Assembly (NCBI GenBank): GCA_016200125.1
Contig: JACQFK010000023.1
Coordinates: forward strand, 1-16,423
DNA: 16,423 bases
Direction: 5' to 3'
DNA from: Planctomycetota bacterium
GTDB taxonomy: Bacteria > Planctomycetota > MHYJ01 > JACPRB01
Within the stretch, counting starts at the first letter, position 1. Each line of letters begins with the position of its first letter. A model generated the notes under the pieces. That model was given only the letters and a program-made list of their open reading frames with translations, made no database searches and was not told where the DNA came from. A program made the translations under genes and the position numbers. Below are positions 7,927 through 14,334 of this stretch, piece by piece.

Positions 7927-8736
7927 ATGGGTTTGCGCCGGTGTCCAACCTGCGTGGGCAAGGAGATCACCTACTGTCATTCCTGCGGCCACCGCCTCGT
8001 CGGCGACGGATCGGAACGCAGCGTGCATGACAACCGCCGCTACTGCCGAACCTGCTGCCCCTCCCAGCCGGTTCCGACGGCTTTGGAGCCCAAGCGGCGC
8101 GCGTCGTCGACCCGTTTGAAGAGCCCCGCCCCGAAGCCCCGGGAGACCACCCGGATCCGGAAGCGCCGCCCCCTGCGGCTGATCGCGTCCGCGGCCGCCG
8201 TGGCGGCGATGGGCATCGGGATCGCGCTCGCGGCGGGCGGCCGGCCCGCGCCGCTCCCCCTGGCCAAACCCAGCGCAGTCGCCCCGGAACTCCCGCCTCC
8301 GCCGGCCCCGGCTCCCCCGCCGCCGGTGGAGGAATTGCTTGTCCGCATCCGCGAGATCCGCCACTCCGACCTGATGTTCGAGCGCCGGGACGAAGTCGTC
8401 CGGCTCCTGAAGGAGGCGGCCGGCCGCGCGGGGCCCCGTCTCGAGGAAGTGGACGTCCTCTCCGCCGACTACGAGCGGAAGTACGAGCAGGCCGCGGCGC
8501 GGCTGGCGGATTTCACGCGGTCGGAAGCGATGCGGATGGCCGCCCGGCAGAAATATGCCGAGGCCTTCGAGCGGCTTGACGGCTATCCCGCGGCCTTCCG
8601 CGGGTCGAAGGCCGCCGAGCAGGTCCGCCTCTGCCGCCTCGACCTCGAGCGGCGCCGGGCCGAGTCGGCCCTCCAGCCCGCCTCCCAGACTCCCCGCCGG
8701 GTCATCTCCTGGCCGGAGTGGCGTCGTCCGGCGTAG
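7927..8736 (+). CDS. Zinc-ribbon, single-pass membrane protein of unknown function
   Basis: A 269-residue protein. The N-terminus carries cysteine pairs CPTC (6-9) and CHSC (17-20), then C40, C43 and C44 (YCRTCCP), a double zinc-ribbon arrangement. A basic stretch (about 54-83, ending RIRKRRPLR) leads into one hydrophobic segment (about 84-104), so the ribbons should face the cytoplasm. A Pro/Ala-rich linker (about 105-133) is followed by a charged, helical outer region with a KYAEAFERLDGYPAAF unit resembling a TPR helix pair. No Shine-Dalgarno precedes ATG 7927, so initiation may be leaderless or the start uncertain, but the cysteine pairs begin right after it. Divergent placement from the large kinase gene suggests a shared function or regulation. 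No family name can be assigned. Confidence 0.8.
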   Translation: MGLRRCPTCVGKEITYCHSCGHRLVGDGSERSVHDNRRYCRTCCPSQPVPTALEPKRRASSTRLKSPAPKPRETTRIRKRRPLRLIASAAAVAAMGIGIALAAGGRPAPLPLAKPSAVAPELPPPPAPAPPPPVEELLVRIREIRHSDLMFERRDEVVRLLKEAAGRAGPRLEEVDVLSADYERKYEQAAARLADFTRSEAMRMAARQKYAEAFERLDGYPAAFRGSKAAEQVRLCRLDLERRRAESALQPASQTPRRVISWPEWRRPA

Positions 8737-8771
8737 TCCGGCCCCTGTCGGTGTATCATAGGGACGACTCC

Positions 8772-8778
8772 AAGGAGG
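8772..8778 (+). promoter_or_regulatory. Ribosome-binding site of the M61-macro gene
   Basis: AAGGAGG ends 4 bases before ATG 8783. It is one of the strongest Shine-Dalgarno sites in the window and fixes the start, which is immediately followed by a signal peptide. Confidence 0.85.
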
Positions 8779-8782
8779 CCTC

Positions 8783-10828
8783 ATGGCAGCGCGACGGGCG
8801 TGGCTGTTCAGCCTTCTGCTCCTGGCAACCGCCGCGGCCCAGCAGGAAGCGGTCCCCCGCCTTTCGGTTTCGTATGCCGTCGATGTGACCGCTCCCGAAA
8901 GCGGCAAGATCCTCGTCGCCATGACCGTGCGGAACAACGTCGAGAACGAGGTCCGTGTCTCCATCCCGGCCTGGGCGCCGGGCGCCTACCGGATCGTGAA
9001 GTACGCCAGGCAGGTGTCGAATCTCGAGGCCAGCGGCGGAGGCGCGAAGCTCGAGGTCGCGGTCGTCGATGACCAGACCTGGGTCGTGAAGACCGGCGGA
9101 ATCGCCCGATTCACGGTCCACTATGAGCTGGCGGTCGAGAAGGCGCGGATGGACAAGGACCACTGCTTCATCGCCGGGCCCGACACGTACTTCTACATCG
9201 TCAATCACAAGGAAACCCCCTGCAGCGTGGGCTTCACGCTGCCCGACGGCTGGAAGGTGGGCACGGGGCTGGAACCCGACGGCCCCCAGTATCGGGCGCG
9301 CGACTACGACACCTTCATCGACTGCCCGACGGAGCTGGGCCGCTTCGAACTGCTCAGCTTCGAGGCCGACGGTGCTACCATCGAGCTCGTCGTCCATTCC
9401 AAGGGTCCGGTCGACGGCGCGAAGCTCGTCGAGATGTGCCGCAAGATCGTCACGAGCCAGCACCGGATCTTCGGCGGCACGCCGCCCTTCAAGCGCTACG
9501 TCTTTCTCTACCACTTCCGCGACCAGTCGGGCGGCCGGGGGCTGGAGCACCTGAACTCCACGGACATCACGATGCCTTATGCCGCCATGAAGGCCGAGCC
9601 GCTGCTCGCCGCGTCCGTCACGTCGCACGAGTACTTCCACCTCTGGAACGTGAAGCGGCTCCGTCCCTTCGAGCTGGGGCCCTTCGACTACAGCCAGATC
9701 GTCCGGTCCAAGGCGCTCTGGATGTGCGAAGGAGTGACCAGCTACTACGGCGACCGCACGCTCGCCCAGTGCGGGATCTGGAAGGAGGAGCAGTACCTGG
9801 CCCACCTCGCCAGCGAGATCGAGACGCTGCAGAACAACCCGGACCGGAAGGTGACGCCGGTCGAGAAGGCCTCTCAGATCGTGTGGGACCGGAAGGACTG
9901 GCCGCGCGTCGACTACTACAACAAGGGCGAGCTGCTGGGGCTGCTGATCGACCTCAAGATCCGCACGGCGAGCGGGGGGGAGAAGACCTTCGACGACGTG
10001 GTCCGGCGGATGTACGCGAAGTACGTCGCCGACCCGGCGAAGGAGGGACTGGGGCCGATCGGGGTGGGCTACCCGGAGAACGGCATCCTCCAGTCCCTCA
10101 ACGAGGTGACGGGCCAGGACTGGGCGGCCTTCTACAAGGATTACATCAGCGGCGTGGAGGAACTGCCCTTCAAGGACGTGCTCGAGGGGGCGGGCCTGGC
10201 GCCGGTGCTCGCGGTGATTGACACGCCCGATCTGGGCTTCGACCTGCGGGGCACGGGCGTGATGTTCGTCTCCATCGGGGGCGAGGCGGAGAAGGCGGGG
10301 GTCAAGCAGGGGGACCGGATCAGCGCGATAAATGACGCCCAGGTCCCCGCCGACGCGATTGTTAACGCGGCAAACGATGTGCTGATAGTGGGCGGGGGGG
10401 TGGATCATGCCATCAACGAGGCGGGCGGTCCGTCAATTCAACAGGAAGCCCGCCGGATCGGCAAGTGCCCCACGGGCTCGGCTGTGGCGACAGGGGCGGG
10501 GAAGCTTTCCGCGAAGTGGGTGTTCCATGCGGTGGGCCCGGTGTATCACGGGCGCGAGAAGGACGTCGAGCAGCTCGCCTCCTGCCACCTGAAGTGCCTG
10601 GACCTGGCGGCGGAGAAGGGCTGTCGGTCGATCGCGTTTCCGGCGATCTCCACGGGGGCCTACGGGTATCCGGTGCCGGAGGCGTCGGTGATCGCGGTGG
10701 GCGCCGTCCACGGCTGGCTGATCAATCACCCCGGCGTGCTGGACCGGGTGGTCTTCGTCCTCTTCGACGCCGACACGCTCAAGGCCTACGAAGCCGCCCA
10801 CCAGAAGCGCAAGCCGCTCCCGGCCTGA
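8783..10828 (+). CDS. Secreted M61-family metallopeptidase with PDZ domain fused to a macro domain
   Basis: A 681-residue protein. Residues 1-20 are a signal peptide (LFSLLLLATAAAQ). Then come the M61 beta-rich N-terminal domain (to about 190) and the catalytic domain with the zinc site HEYFH (H282, E283, H286) and third ligand E316 in WMCEGVTSYY, as in glycyl aminopeptidase-type M61 enzymes. A PDZ-like start (about 480-521: LGFDLRGTG, AEKAGVKQGDRISAI) is cut short, and a macro domain begins at once (DAIVNAAN, 524-531). The macro part has GGGVDHAI, PTGSAVATGAGKL, FHAVGPVYHG, AFPAISTGAYGYP and VVFVLFDADTL, so the MacroD-type ADP-ribose pocket (Asn of NAAN, Asp of GGGVD, the STGAYGYP loop) is present, lacking only its usual first strand. 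Macro domains normally act on ADP-ribose in the cytoplasm, so export is puzzling. A recent fusion, a deletion or an assembly join are all possible. Confidence 0.9.
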   Translation: MAARRAWLFSLLLLATAAAQQEAVPRLSVSYAVDVTAPESGKILVAMTVRNNVENEVRVSIPAWAPGAYRIVKYARQVSNLEASGGGAKLEVAVVDDQTWVVKTGGIARFTVHYELAVEKARMDKDHCFIAGPDTYFYIVNHKETPCSVGFTLPDGWKVGTGLEPDGPQYRARDYDTFIDCPTELGRFELLSFEADGATIELVVHSKGPVDGAKLVEMCRKIVTSQHRIFGGTPPFKRYVFLYHFRDQSGGRGLEHLNSTDITMPYAAMKAEPLLAASVTSHEYFHLWNVKRLRPFELGPFDYSQIVRSKALWMCEGVTSYYGDRTLAQCGIWKEEQYLAHLASEIETLQNNPDRKVTPVEKASQIVWDRKDWPRVDYYNKGELLGLLIDLKIRTASGGEKTFDDVVRRMYAKYVADPAKEGLGPIGVGYPENGILQSLNEVTGQDWAAFYKDYISGVEELPFKDVLEGAGLAPVLAVIDTPDLGFDLRGTGVMFVSIGGEAEKAGVKQGDRISAINDAQVPADAIVNAANDVLIVGGGVDHAINEAGGPSIQQEARRIGKCPTGSAVATGAGKLSAKWVFHAVGPVYHGREKDVEQLASCHLKCLDLAAEKGCRSIAFPAISTGAYGYPVPEASVIAVGAVHGWLINHPGVLDRVVFVLFDADTLKAYEAAHQKRKPLPA

Positions 10829-10832
10829 TGCA

Positions 10833-10855
10833 ACGAATCAAACCGTTTGTTTCGT
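10833..10855. terminator. Candidate bidirectional terminator hairpin between convergent genes
   Basis: An imperfect palindrome: outer arms ACGAA/TTCGT, a T-T mismatch, inner arms CAAA/TTTG and a tight loop centred on CCG. It fills almost the whole 28-base gap between the stop of the M61-macro gene and the stop of the converging Tyr-rich gene. It is A+T-rich, so the stem is weak. T-rich sequence within the right arm and A-rich sequence within the left arm would serve transcripts from either side. Confidence 0.5.
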
Positions 10856-10856
10856 T

Positions 10857-11602
10857 TCAGCGGCAGCGGAAGGTGCGCCAGCCGTACCAGTGGTAGTGCC
10901 AGTAGTAGCGGTAGGGGGTCCAGTAGTAGCGGTTAGGATAGTAGTAGGGATAGTAGGCGTAGGGGTAGTAGTACGGCACGTAGGGGTAGACCCAGCCGTA
11001 GCCGCCCACCCAGACCGGCCCTGAACCCGCCCCCTCCCGGATCTTGGGGAGCCGCGAAACCATGTCCGACGCCGCCGAGGCCGCCCAGGTCCAGCTGTTC
11101 CCCGGCAGCGTGAAGTTCGTCGGGGCGGGCGCCGTGATGCCCGACCGGAAGACCCAGGCGACGTAGTTGTCCGACCAGGCCGGCTCGCCGACCCTCCCAA
11201 GACGGACCGGGCAGTCGGGCCGGTGGTTGGTGTAGGTGAAGGAATGGCCGCCGCCCGGCCCGATCGTCGTCCGCTGCATCACCTGGCAGGGCACCCAGGA
11301 CTTCCCGTTGCCCGCCGGATGGGTGACGGGCTTCATCTTCAGATGGTCGCGGATGATGTCGCAGTCCGTCACCGAGGCGTTCCAGAAGTTCGGCGGTTCG
11401 GGGGACGGCAGGGTCTGGGGCTTCTGGGCCGGCGGCTTCAGGGGGACCGGCTCCGGGGGCGGCGGGGGGTATTTCGCCGGGTCGGCGATCGACAAGACGA
11501 TGCGGACTGCCGCATCTCCAGCGCCTTGTCCCGGGCCTTCGACTCCAGGACCTTCGGATCTTCCTGCAGGGCGAAGGCCAGGAGCCATACGATATTCATC
11601 AT
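10857..11602 (-). CDS. Secreted-looking protein with tyrosine-rich C-terminal tail, interrupted by a one-base frameshift
   Basis: Not a family I recognise. The frame open at the 3' end also stays open to a GTG at 11639, but its first 44 or so residues have shadow-like composition (PGLRPAGRSEGPGVEG). The other frame, from tandem ATGs at 11602 and 11599, reads MMNIVWLLAFALQEDPKVLE, a plausible short signal peptide followed by charged helix. Adding one base near 11490-11515 joins it to RIVLSIADPAKY, giving 248 codons plus stop. A proline-rich linker follows (PPPPPEPVPLKPP), then a domain with NASVTDCDIIRDHL, four internal cysteines and several Trp, and a tail (about the last 45 residues) in which Tyr makes up close to half the sequence, mixed with Trp, Pro, Arg and His. 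The tail could be a surface-adhesive or cross-linkable segment, which is an inference. It converges with the M61-macro gene and diverges from the sigma factor gene. Confidence 0.65.
10881..10990 (-). repeat. Low-complexity tract coding the Tyr-rich tail
   Basis: The + strand shows repeated TAGTAG, GTAGGG and TAGGGGTAG units, which are TAC, CTAC and CCCTAC codons when read on the - strand. The short period suggests growth by slippage or duplication of Tyr and Pro-Tyr codons. No exact long repeat unit is maintained. Confidence 0.7.
11490..11515 (-). other. Apparent single-base deletion near the start of the Tyr-rich protein gene
   Basis: The leader frame makes sense through KALEM (11527-11513). 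The body frame makes sense from about RIVLSIAD. They differ by one missing base. There is no long homopolymer here, so the exact site is unclear. Confidence 0.6.
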
Positions 11603-11625
11603 CAATTGTGCATTCCGGGAGATCT

Positions 11626-11654
11626 TTGACTTTTTTCACGAAAATGCGATTTTC
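11626..11654 (+). promoter_or_regulatory. Candidate promoter/operator of the sigma factor gene
   Basis: TTGACT (11626-11631) is a good -35 match, and GATTTT (11648-11653) at 16-base spacing is a poor -10. Overlapping it is a perfect inverted repeat, GAAAAT-GCG-ATTTTC (11640-11654), a plausible repressor site. It sits in the A+T-rich gap between the divergent Tyr-rich gene and the sigma gene, 50 bases ahead of the latter's ATG. Confidence 0.4.
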
Positions 11655-11691
11655 CCTGTCGAGTTTTCGGGCGCTGGACGCACTGCCTGGT

Positions 11692-11699
11692 GGGGGAGG
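11692..11699 (+). promoter_or_regulatory. Ribosome-binding site deciding the sigma factor start
   Basis: GGGGGAGG lies 5 bases before ATG 11705. An alternative in-frame GTG at 11690 overlaps this site and would have none of its own, so ATG 11705 is preferred. Confidence 0.75.
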
Positions 11700-11704
11700 T
11701 TGAC

Positions 11705-12387
11705 ATGGACGACGCCATCGCGCGCTGGGCCGCGGGGGATGCTGCCGCCGGCGAGGAACTCTACCGCGCCTACCATCACCGCGTGAAGGAATTCATCATC
11801 AAGCGCGGGGTCCACATCGTGGACGCCGAGGACATCGCCCAGGAGGCCATGATTGCCGGCCTCGAGGGGCTCAAGGCCGGCCGGAAGCCGGAGCGGCTGA
11901 CCCTCTGGCTGCTCGGAATCGCCCGCCATCTCTCCTACCGCAAGTCGCGCGCGGGGACCGGCGACGAACTCGACGAGGTGGTCGACCCGAAGCGCCGGAG
12001 CGCGAAGTCGATGGCGATCCGCCGCGAGATGGACGCCCTGCTCGAGCGGGCGCTGGAGGGCATGTCGGCCTACGACCGCCAGATCGTGGACCTTCACTAC
12101 CGGTCGGGCCTCTCCCGGAAGGAGATCGCCGACCGGCTCGACCTCCCGATCGAGGCGGTCCACGCCAGCTGCGACCGGGCCCACTCCCGGCTCCGGGAGG
12201 CGCTGTCCCGCCATTTCACGACGGTGACGCTGTCGAAACTCGAGCCCGTGTCGGTCGCGCTGGAGGAGATCCGGGCGCTTCGGCCTTCCGGGCCCGGCTG
12301 CAGAGCGCCTACGAGATCCTGAAGTGCGATCCGCAGGCCGACTTCTCGAAGGCCCGCGAGCAGTACCTGGCGGAGAAGGCACCATAA
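11705..12387 (+). CDS. ECF-type RNA polymerase sigma factor, C-terminus in a shifted frame
   Basis: Region 2 is seen in YRAYHHRVKEFII, VDAEDIAQEAMIAGLEGL and LWLLGIARHLSYR, which cover core binding and -10 recognition. Region 4 is seen in MSAYDRQIVDLHYRSGLSRK, EIADRLDLPIEAV and CDRAHSRLREAL, a helix-turn-helix for -35 recognition. No region 3 is present, as expected for the ECF (group 4) class. As written, the frame ends at 12322 after a low-quality tail (RPSGPGCRAPTRS). Adding one base near 12274-12284 instead continues into FRARLQSAYEILKCDPQADF and ends at TAA 12387, 227 residues in total. The extra tail is a charged helical extension of unknown role. No anti-sigma gene is adjacent. In Planctomycetota such sigma factors are often tied to Ser/Thr kinases, and two kinases lie in this window, but a link is only inferred. 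Confidence 0.85.
12274..12284 (+). other. Apparent single-base deletion in the sigma factor gene
   Basis: Both sides read as good protein only if one base is added: LEEIRALR before, AFRARLQSAYEIL after. A missing G in CGG(G)CC would do it. Both regions 2 and 4 lie upstream, so even the short product could be functional. Confidence 0.7.
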
Positions 12388-12440
12388 ACCAACGAAGTCG
12401 GTTTATGGCAAAAGATGCCATAAAGTGACTTCATTGATTT
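12386..12440. terminator. Long A+T-rich palindrome between convergent genes (candidate bidirectional terminator)
   Basis: The core is TTTATGGCA (12402-12410) and TGCCATAAA (12416-12424), 9 perfect pairs around an AAAGA loop. It is flanked by GAAGTC (12394-12399) and GACTTC (12427-12432), then CAA/TTG and AAA/TTT pairs separated by single mismatches, about 55 bases in all. A competing 9-base stem, CCATAAACC (12382-12390) with GGTTTATGG (12400-12408), uses the same middle strand and overlaps the sigma gene's stop. It is far more A+T-rich than its surroundings. It lies between sigma (ending 12387) and aguA (ending 12449), where a two-way terminator is expected. A small mobile palindromic element is the alternative. 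Confidence 0.6.
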
Positions 12441-12448
12441 GTGGAGAA

Positions 12449-13459
12449 TCAGGCGGGTTCCTGCTGCGTCGCGCAGTGGAGGGTGCCCAGGCCCCAGACG
12501 AAATCGAGGCAGTGGATCCCGACGATCTCGCGGCCGGGGAAGCAGTCGGCAAGGATCCCCAGCGCCTGGCGGTCCTGGGGATCGTTGAAAGTGGGGACGA
12601 TCACGCTGCCGTTGGCGATGTAGAAGTTGGCGTAGCTCGCCGGGACGCGCTGGCCCTCGAAGACGATCGGCGCCGGCATCGGAAGGGGAATCACCTCGAG
12701 CTTCGCCGCCCGCAGCCGCTCGAGGTTCTCCTTCAGCGGCCTGTAGTTGGCGTCGTACCTGTCCTTCTCCTGGCAGAGCACGACGCGCCCCGGCGCCACG
12801 AAGCGGGCGAGATCGTCGATGTGGCCGTGCGTGTCGTCGCCCGCGATGCCGCGCCCGAGCCAGACCACGCGCTTGATGCCGAGCACGTCGCGGAAGACGC
12901 GCTCATATCCCTCGCGGCCGAGCCCGGGGTTCCTCGCCTGCAGCGTCGAGAGCAGGCACTCCTCCGTCGCCATCAGCGTCCCGCGTCCGTCGACGTCGAT
13001 CGCGCCGCCTTCCATCACGATCTCCCGGCCGTCGACGACCACGGGATACTCTTCCACGCGGATCGCCTTCGCGATGCGCGCCGCGACGAGATCGTCCTTC
13101 TTGTGGTTGGGATACTTGGCCCAACCGTTGAACTTCCAATGCGTCGCAATCTTCTTCGCGCCGTTTGTCACGAAGATCGCCCCCGAGTCGCGCGTCCAGA
13201 CGCGGTCCGTCGGGATGGGATAGAAGTCGACGCGGACGAGATCAACGCCGGCCCTTCCCAGCACCCCTCTCGCCTGGGCGGCATCCCCTGCGAGGATGCG
13301 GACGCGCTCGTTGCGCGAGAGGACGCGGACGATCTCGGCGTAGACCCAGGGGATCGGCTCGAACCTGCCCGGCCAGTCTTCCTTGTGGTGGGGCCAGGCG
13401 ATCCAGGTGGCGCGGTGGGGGGCCCACTCGGCGGGCATCGAGAACCCGCGCAGGGTCAT
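12449..13459 (-). CDS. aguA: Agmatine deiminase
   Basis: Converts agmatine to N-carbamoylputrescine and ammonia in the cytoplasm, the first step of the two-enzyme agmatine route to putrescine. The 336 residues fit the peptidyl-arginine-deiminase/agmatine deiminase family (usually about 340-370). Conserved blocks are MPAEWAPHRATWIAWPH (8-24), WTRDSG (88-93), EGGAIDVDG (150-158), GDDTHGHIDDLARF (207-220, with catalytic His) and GTLHCATQQEP (325-335), whose Cys329 is the expected nucleophile. The ATG overlaps the TGA of the upstream aguB by four bases (ATGA), so the two are probably translationally coupled. Peptidyl-arginine deiminase activity is the other option for this fold, but the aguB neighbour favours agmatine. 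The gene converges on the sigma factor gene across a long palindrome. Confidence 0.93.
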   Translation of the reverse strand: MTLRGFSMPAEWAPHRATWIAWPHHKEDWPGRFEPIPWVYAEIVRVLSRNERVRILAGDAAQARGVLGRAGVDLVRVDFYPIPTDRVWTRDSGAIFVTNGAKKIATHWKFNGWAKYPNHKKDDLVAARIAKAIRVEEYPVVVDGREIVMEGGAIDVDGRGTLMATEECLLSTLQARNPGLGREGYERVFRDVLGIKRVVWLGRGIAGDDTHGHIDDLARFVAPGRVVLCQEKDRYDANYRPLKENLERLRAAKLEVIPLPMPAPIVFEGQRVPASYANFYIANGSVIVPTFNDPQDRQALGILADCFPGREIVGIHCLDFVWGLGTLHCATQQEPA

Positions 13460-14334
13460 CGCTTCTCGAGGCTCCGCTCGGTGATCGGGCCGTAGGCGTC
13501 GATGCGCCGGTCGCGCAGGAAGGGCCAGTGCTGGCGCGCGGTCTCGACGGCCTTCGGATCCACCTCCGCGACGAGCACCTCGGACTTGTTCCGGGAGGCC
13601 TCGGCGATCGTGCGCCCGTAGGGATCACAGATGAACGAGGAGCCGAAGAACTCGATGCCGCCGCCCTTCGCGCCCTCGTGGCCCACGCGGTTTACCGCGG
13701 CGACGTAGATGCCGTTGGCGATCGCGTGAGAGCGCTGGATGGTCTGCCACGCGGCCGTCTGGGACTCGCCCCACTGCTTCTTCTCGCTGGGGTGCCAGCC
13801 GATCGCGGTGGGGTAGAAGAGGACCGTCGGTCCACGCAGCGCGGTGAGGCGCGCCGCCTCGGGGTACCACTGGTCCCAGCACACGAGCGTGCCGATGCGG
13901 CCGTGCTTCGTGTCGAAGGCCTGGAAGCCGAGGTCGCCCGGCGTGAAGTAGAACTTCTCGTAGTAGAGCGGGTCGTCCGGGATATGCATCTTGCGGTAGG
14001 TGCCGACGTGCTTCCCGTCGGCGTCGAGCACGACGGCCGTGTTGTGGTAGACGCCCGCCGCGCGGCGCTCGAAGAGCGAGCCGACGATCGCGATCTTCAG
14101 CTTCTTCGCCAGCGCGCCGAGGGCCTTCGTCGAGGGGCCGGGCACCGCCTCGGCGAGGGCGAAGTTCGCGTGGTCCTCGGACTGGCAGAAGTAGAGGCTG
14201 CGGTAGAGCTCGGGGAGGCAGACGATCTTCGCGCCGCGTTTCGCGGCGCGGCGGACGCCCTCTTCGGCCGCGGCCTGGTTCTCGCGCGCGTCGTCCGTGC
14301 AGCGCATCTGGACGAGGCCGATCTTGAATCCCAC
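13456..14334 (-). CDS. aguB: N-carbamoylputrescine amidohydrolase
   Basis: Hydrolyses N-carbamoylputrescine to putrescine, CO2 and ammonia, completing the agmatine pathway begun by aguA. It belongs to the nitrilase superfamily. With the GTG at 14334 the protein is 292 residues, the normal size, and starts directly with the family's first strand (FKIGLVQM). Catalytic residues are Glu42 (CLPELYR), Lys115 (YRKMHIPDDP) and Cys152 (VCWDQWYPEA). DPLYYEKFYFTPGD and AIGWHPSEK are typical of the carbamoylputrescine branch. The frame stays open upstream to 14457, but that extension is unlike the family and runs into the A+T-rich promoter region. No clear Shine-Dalgarno is seen, so the exact start is uncertain by a few codons. 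It is the first gene of the aguB-aguA pair. Confidence 0.93.
   Translation of the reverse strand: MGFKIGLVQMRCTDDARENQAAAEEGVRRAAKRGAKIVCLPELYRSLYFCQSEDHANFALAEAVPGPSTKALGALAKKLKIAIVGSLFERRAAGVYHNTAVVLDADGKHVGTYRKMHIPDDPLYYEKFYFTPGDLGFQAFDTKHGRIGTLVCWDQWYPEAARLTALRGPTVLFYPTAIGWHPSEKKQWGESQTAAWQTIQRSHAIANGIYVAAVNRVGHEGAKGGGIEFFGSSFICDPYGRTIAEASRNKSEVLVAEVDPKAVETARQHWPFLRDRRIDAYGPITERSLEKR

Noticed and set aside
8756..10408. Long open frame antisense to the M61 peptidase
   Set aside because: No motif or ribosome-binding site, and composition typical of an antisense shadow.
10881..10990. CRISPR-like or tandem repeat array
   Set aside because: There are no regular spacers or conserved repeat units. 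It is Tyr/Pro codon low complexity inside a coding frame.
11603..11639. GTG 11639 as the start of the Tyr-rich gene
   Set aside because: The N-terminal text from there is shadow-like. The tandem ATG at 11602/11599 in the adjacent frame gives a signal-peptide-like leader.
12382..12440. Integron attC site
   Set aside because: The palindrome lacks the paired RYYYAAC and GTTRRRY core sites, and no integrase or cassette array is nearby.
12425..13495. Open frame antisense to aguA
   Set aside because: The - strand encodes a complete agmatine deiminase with all active-site blocks.
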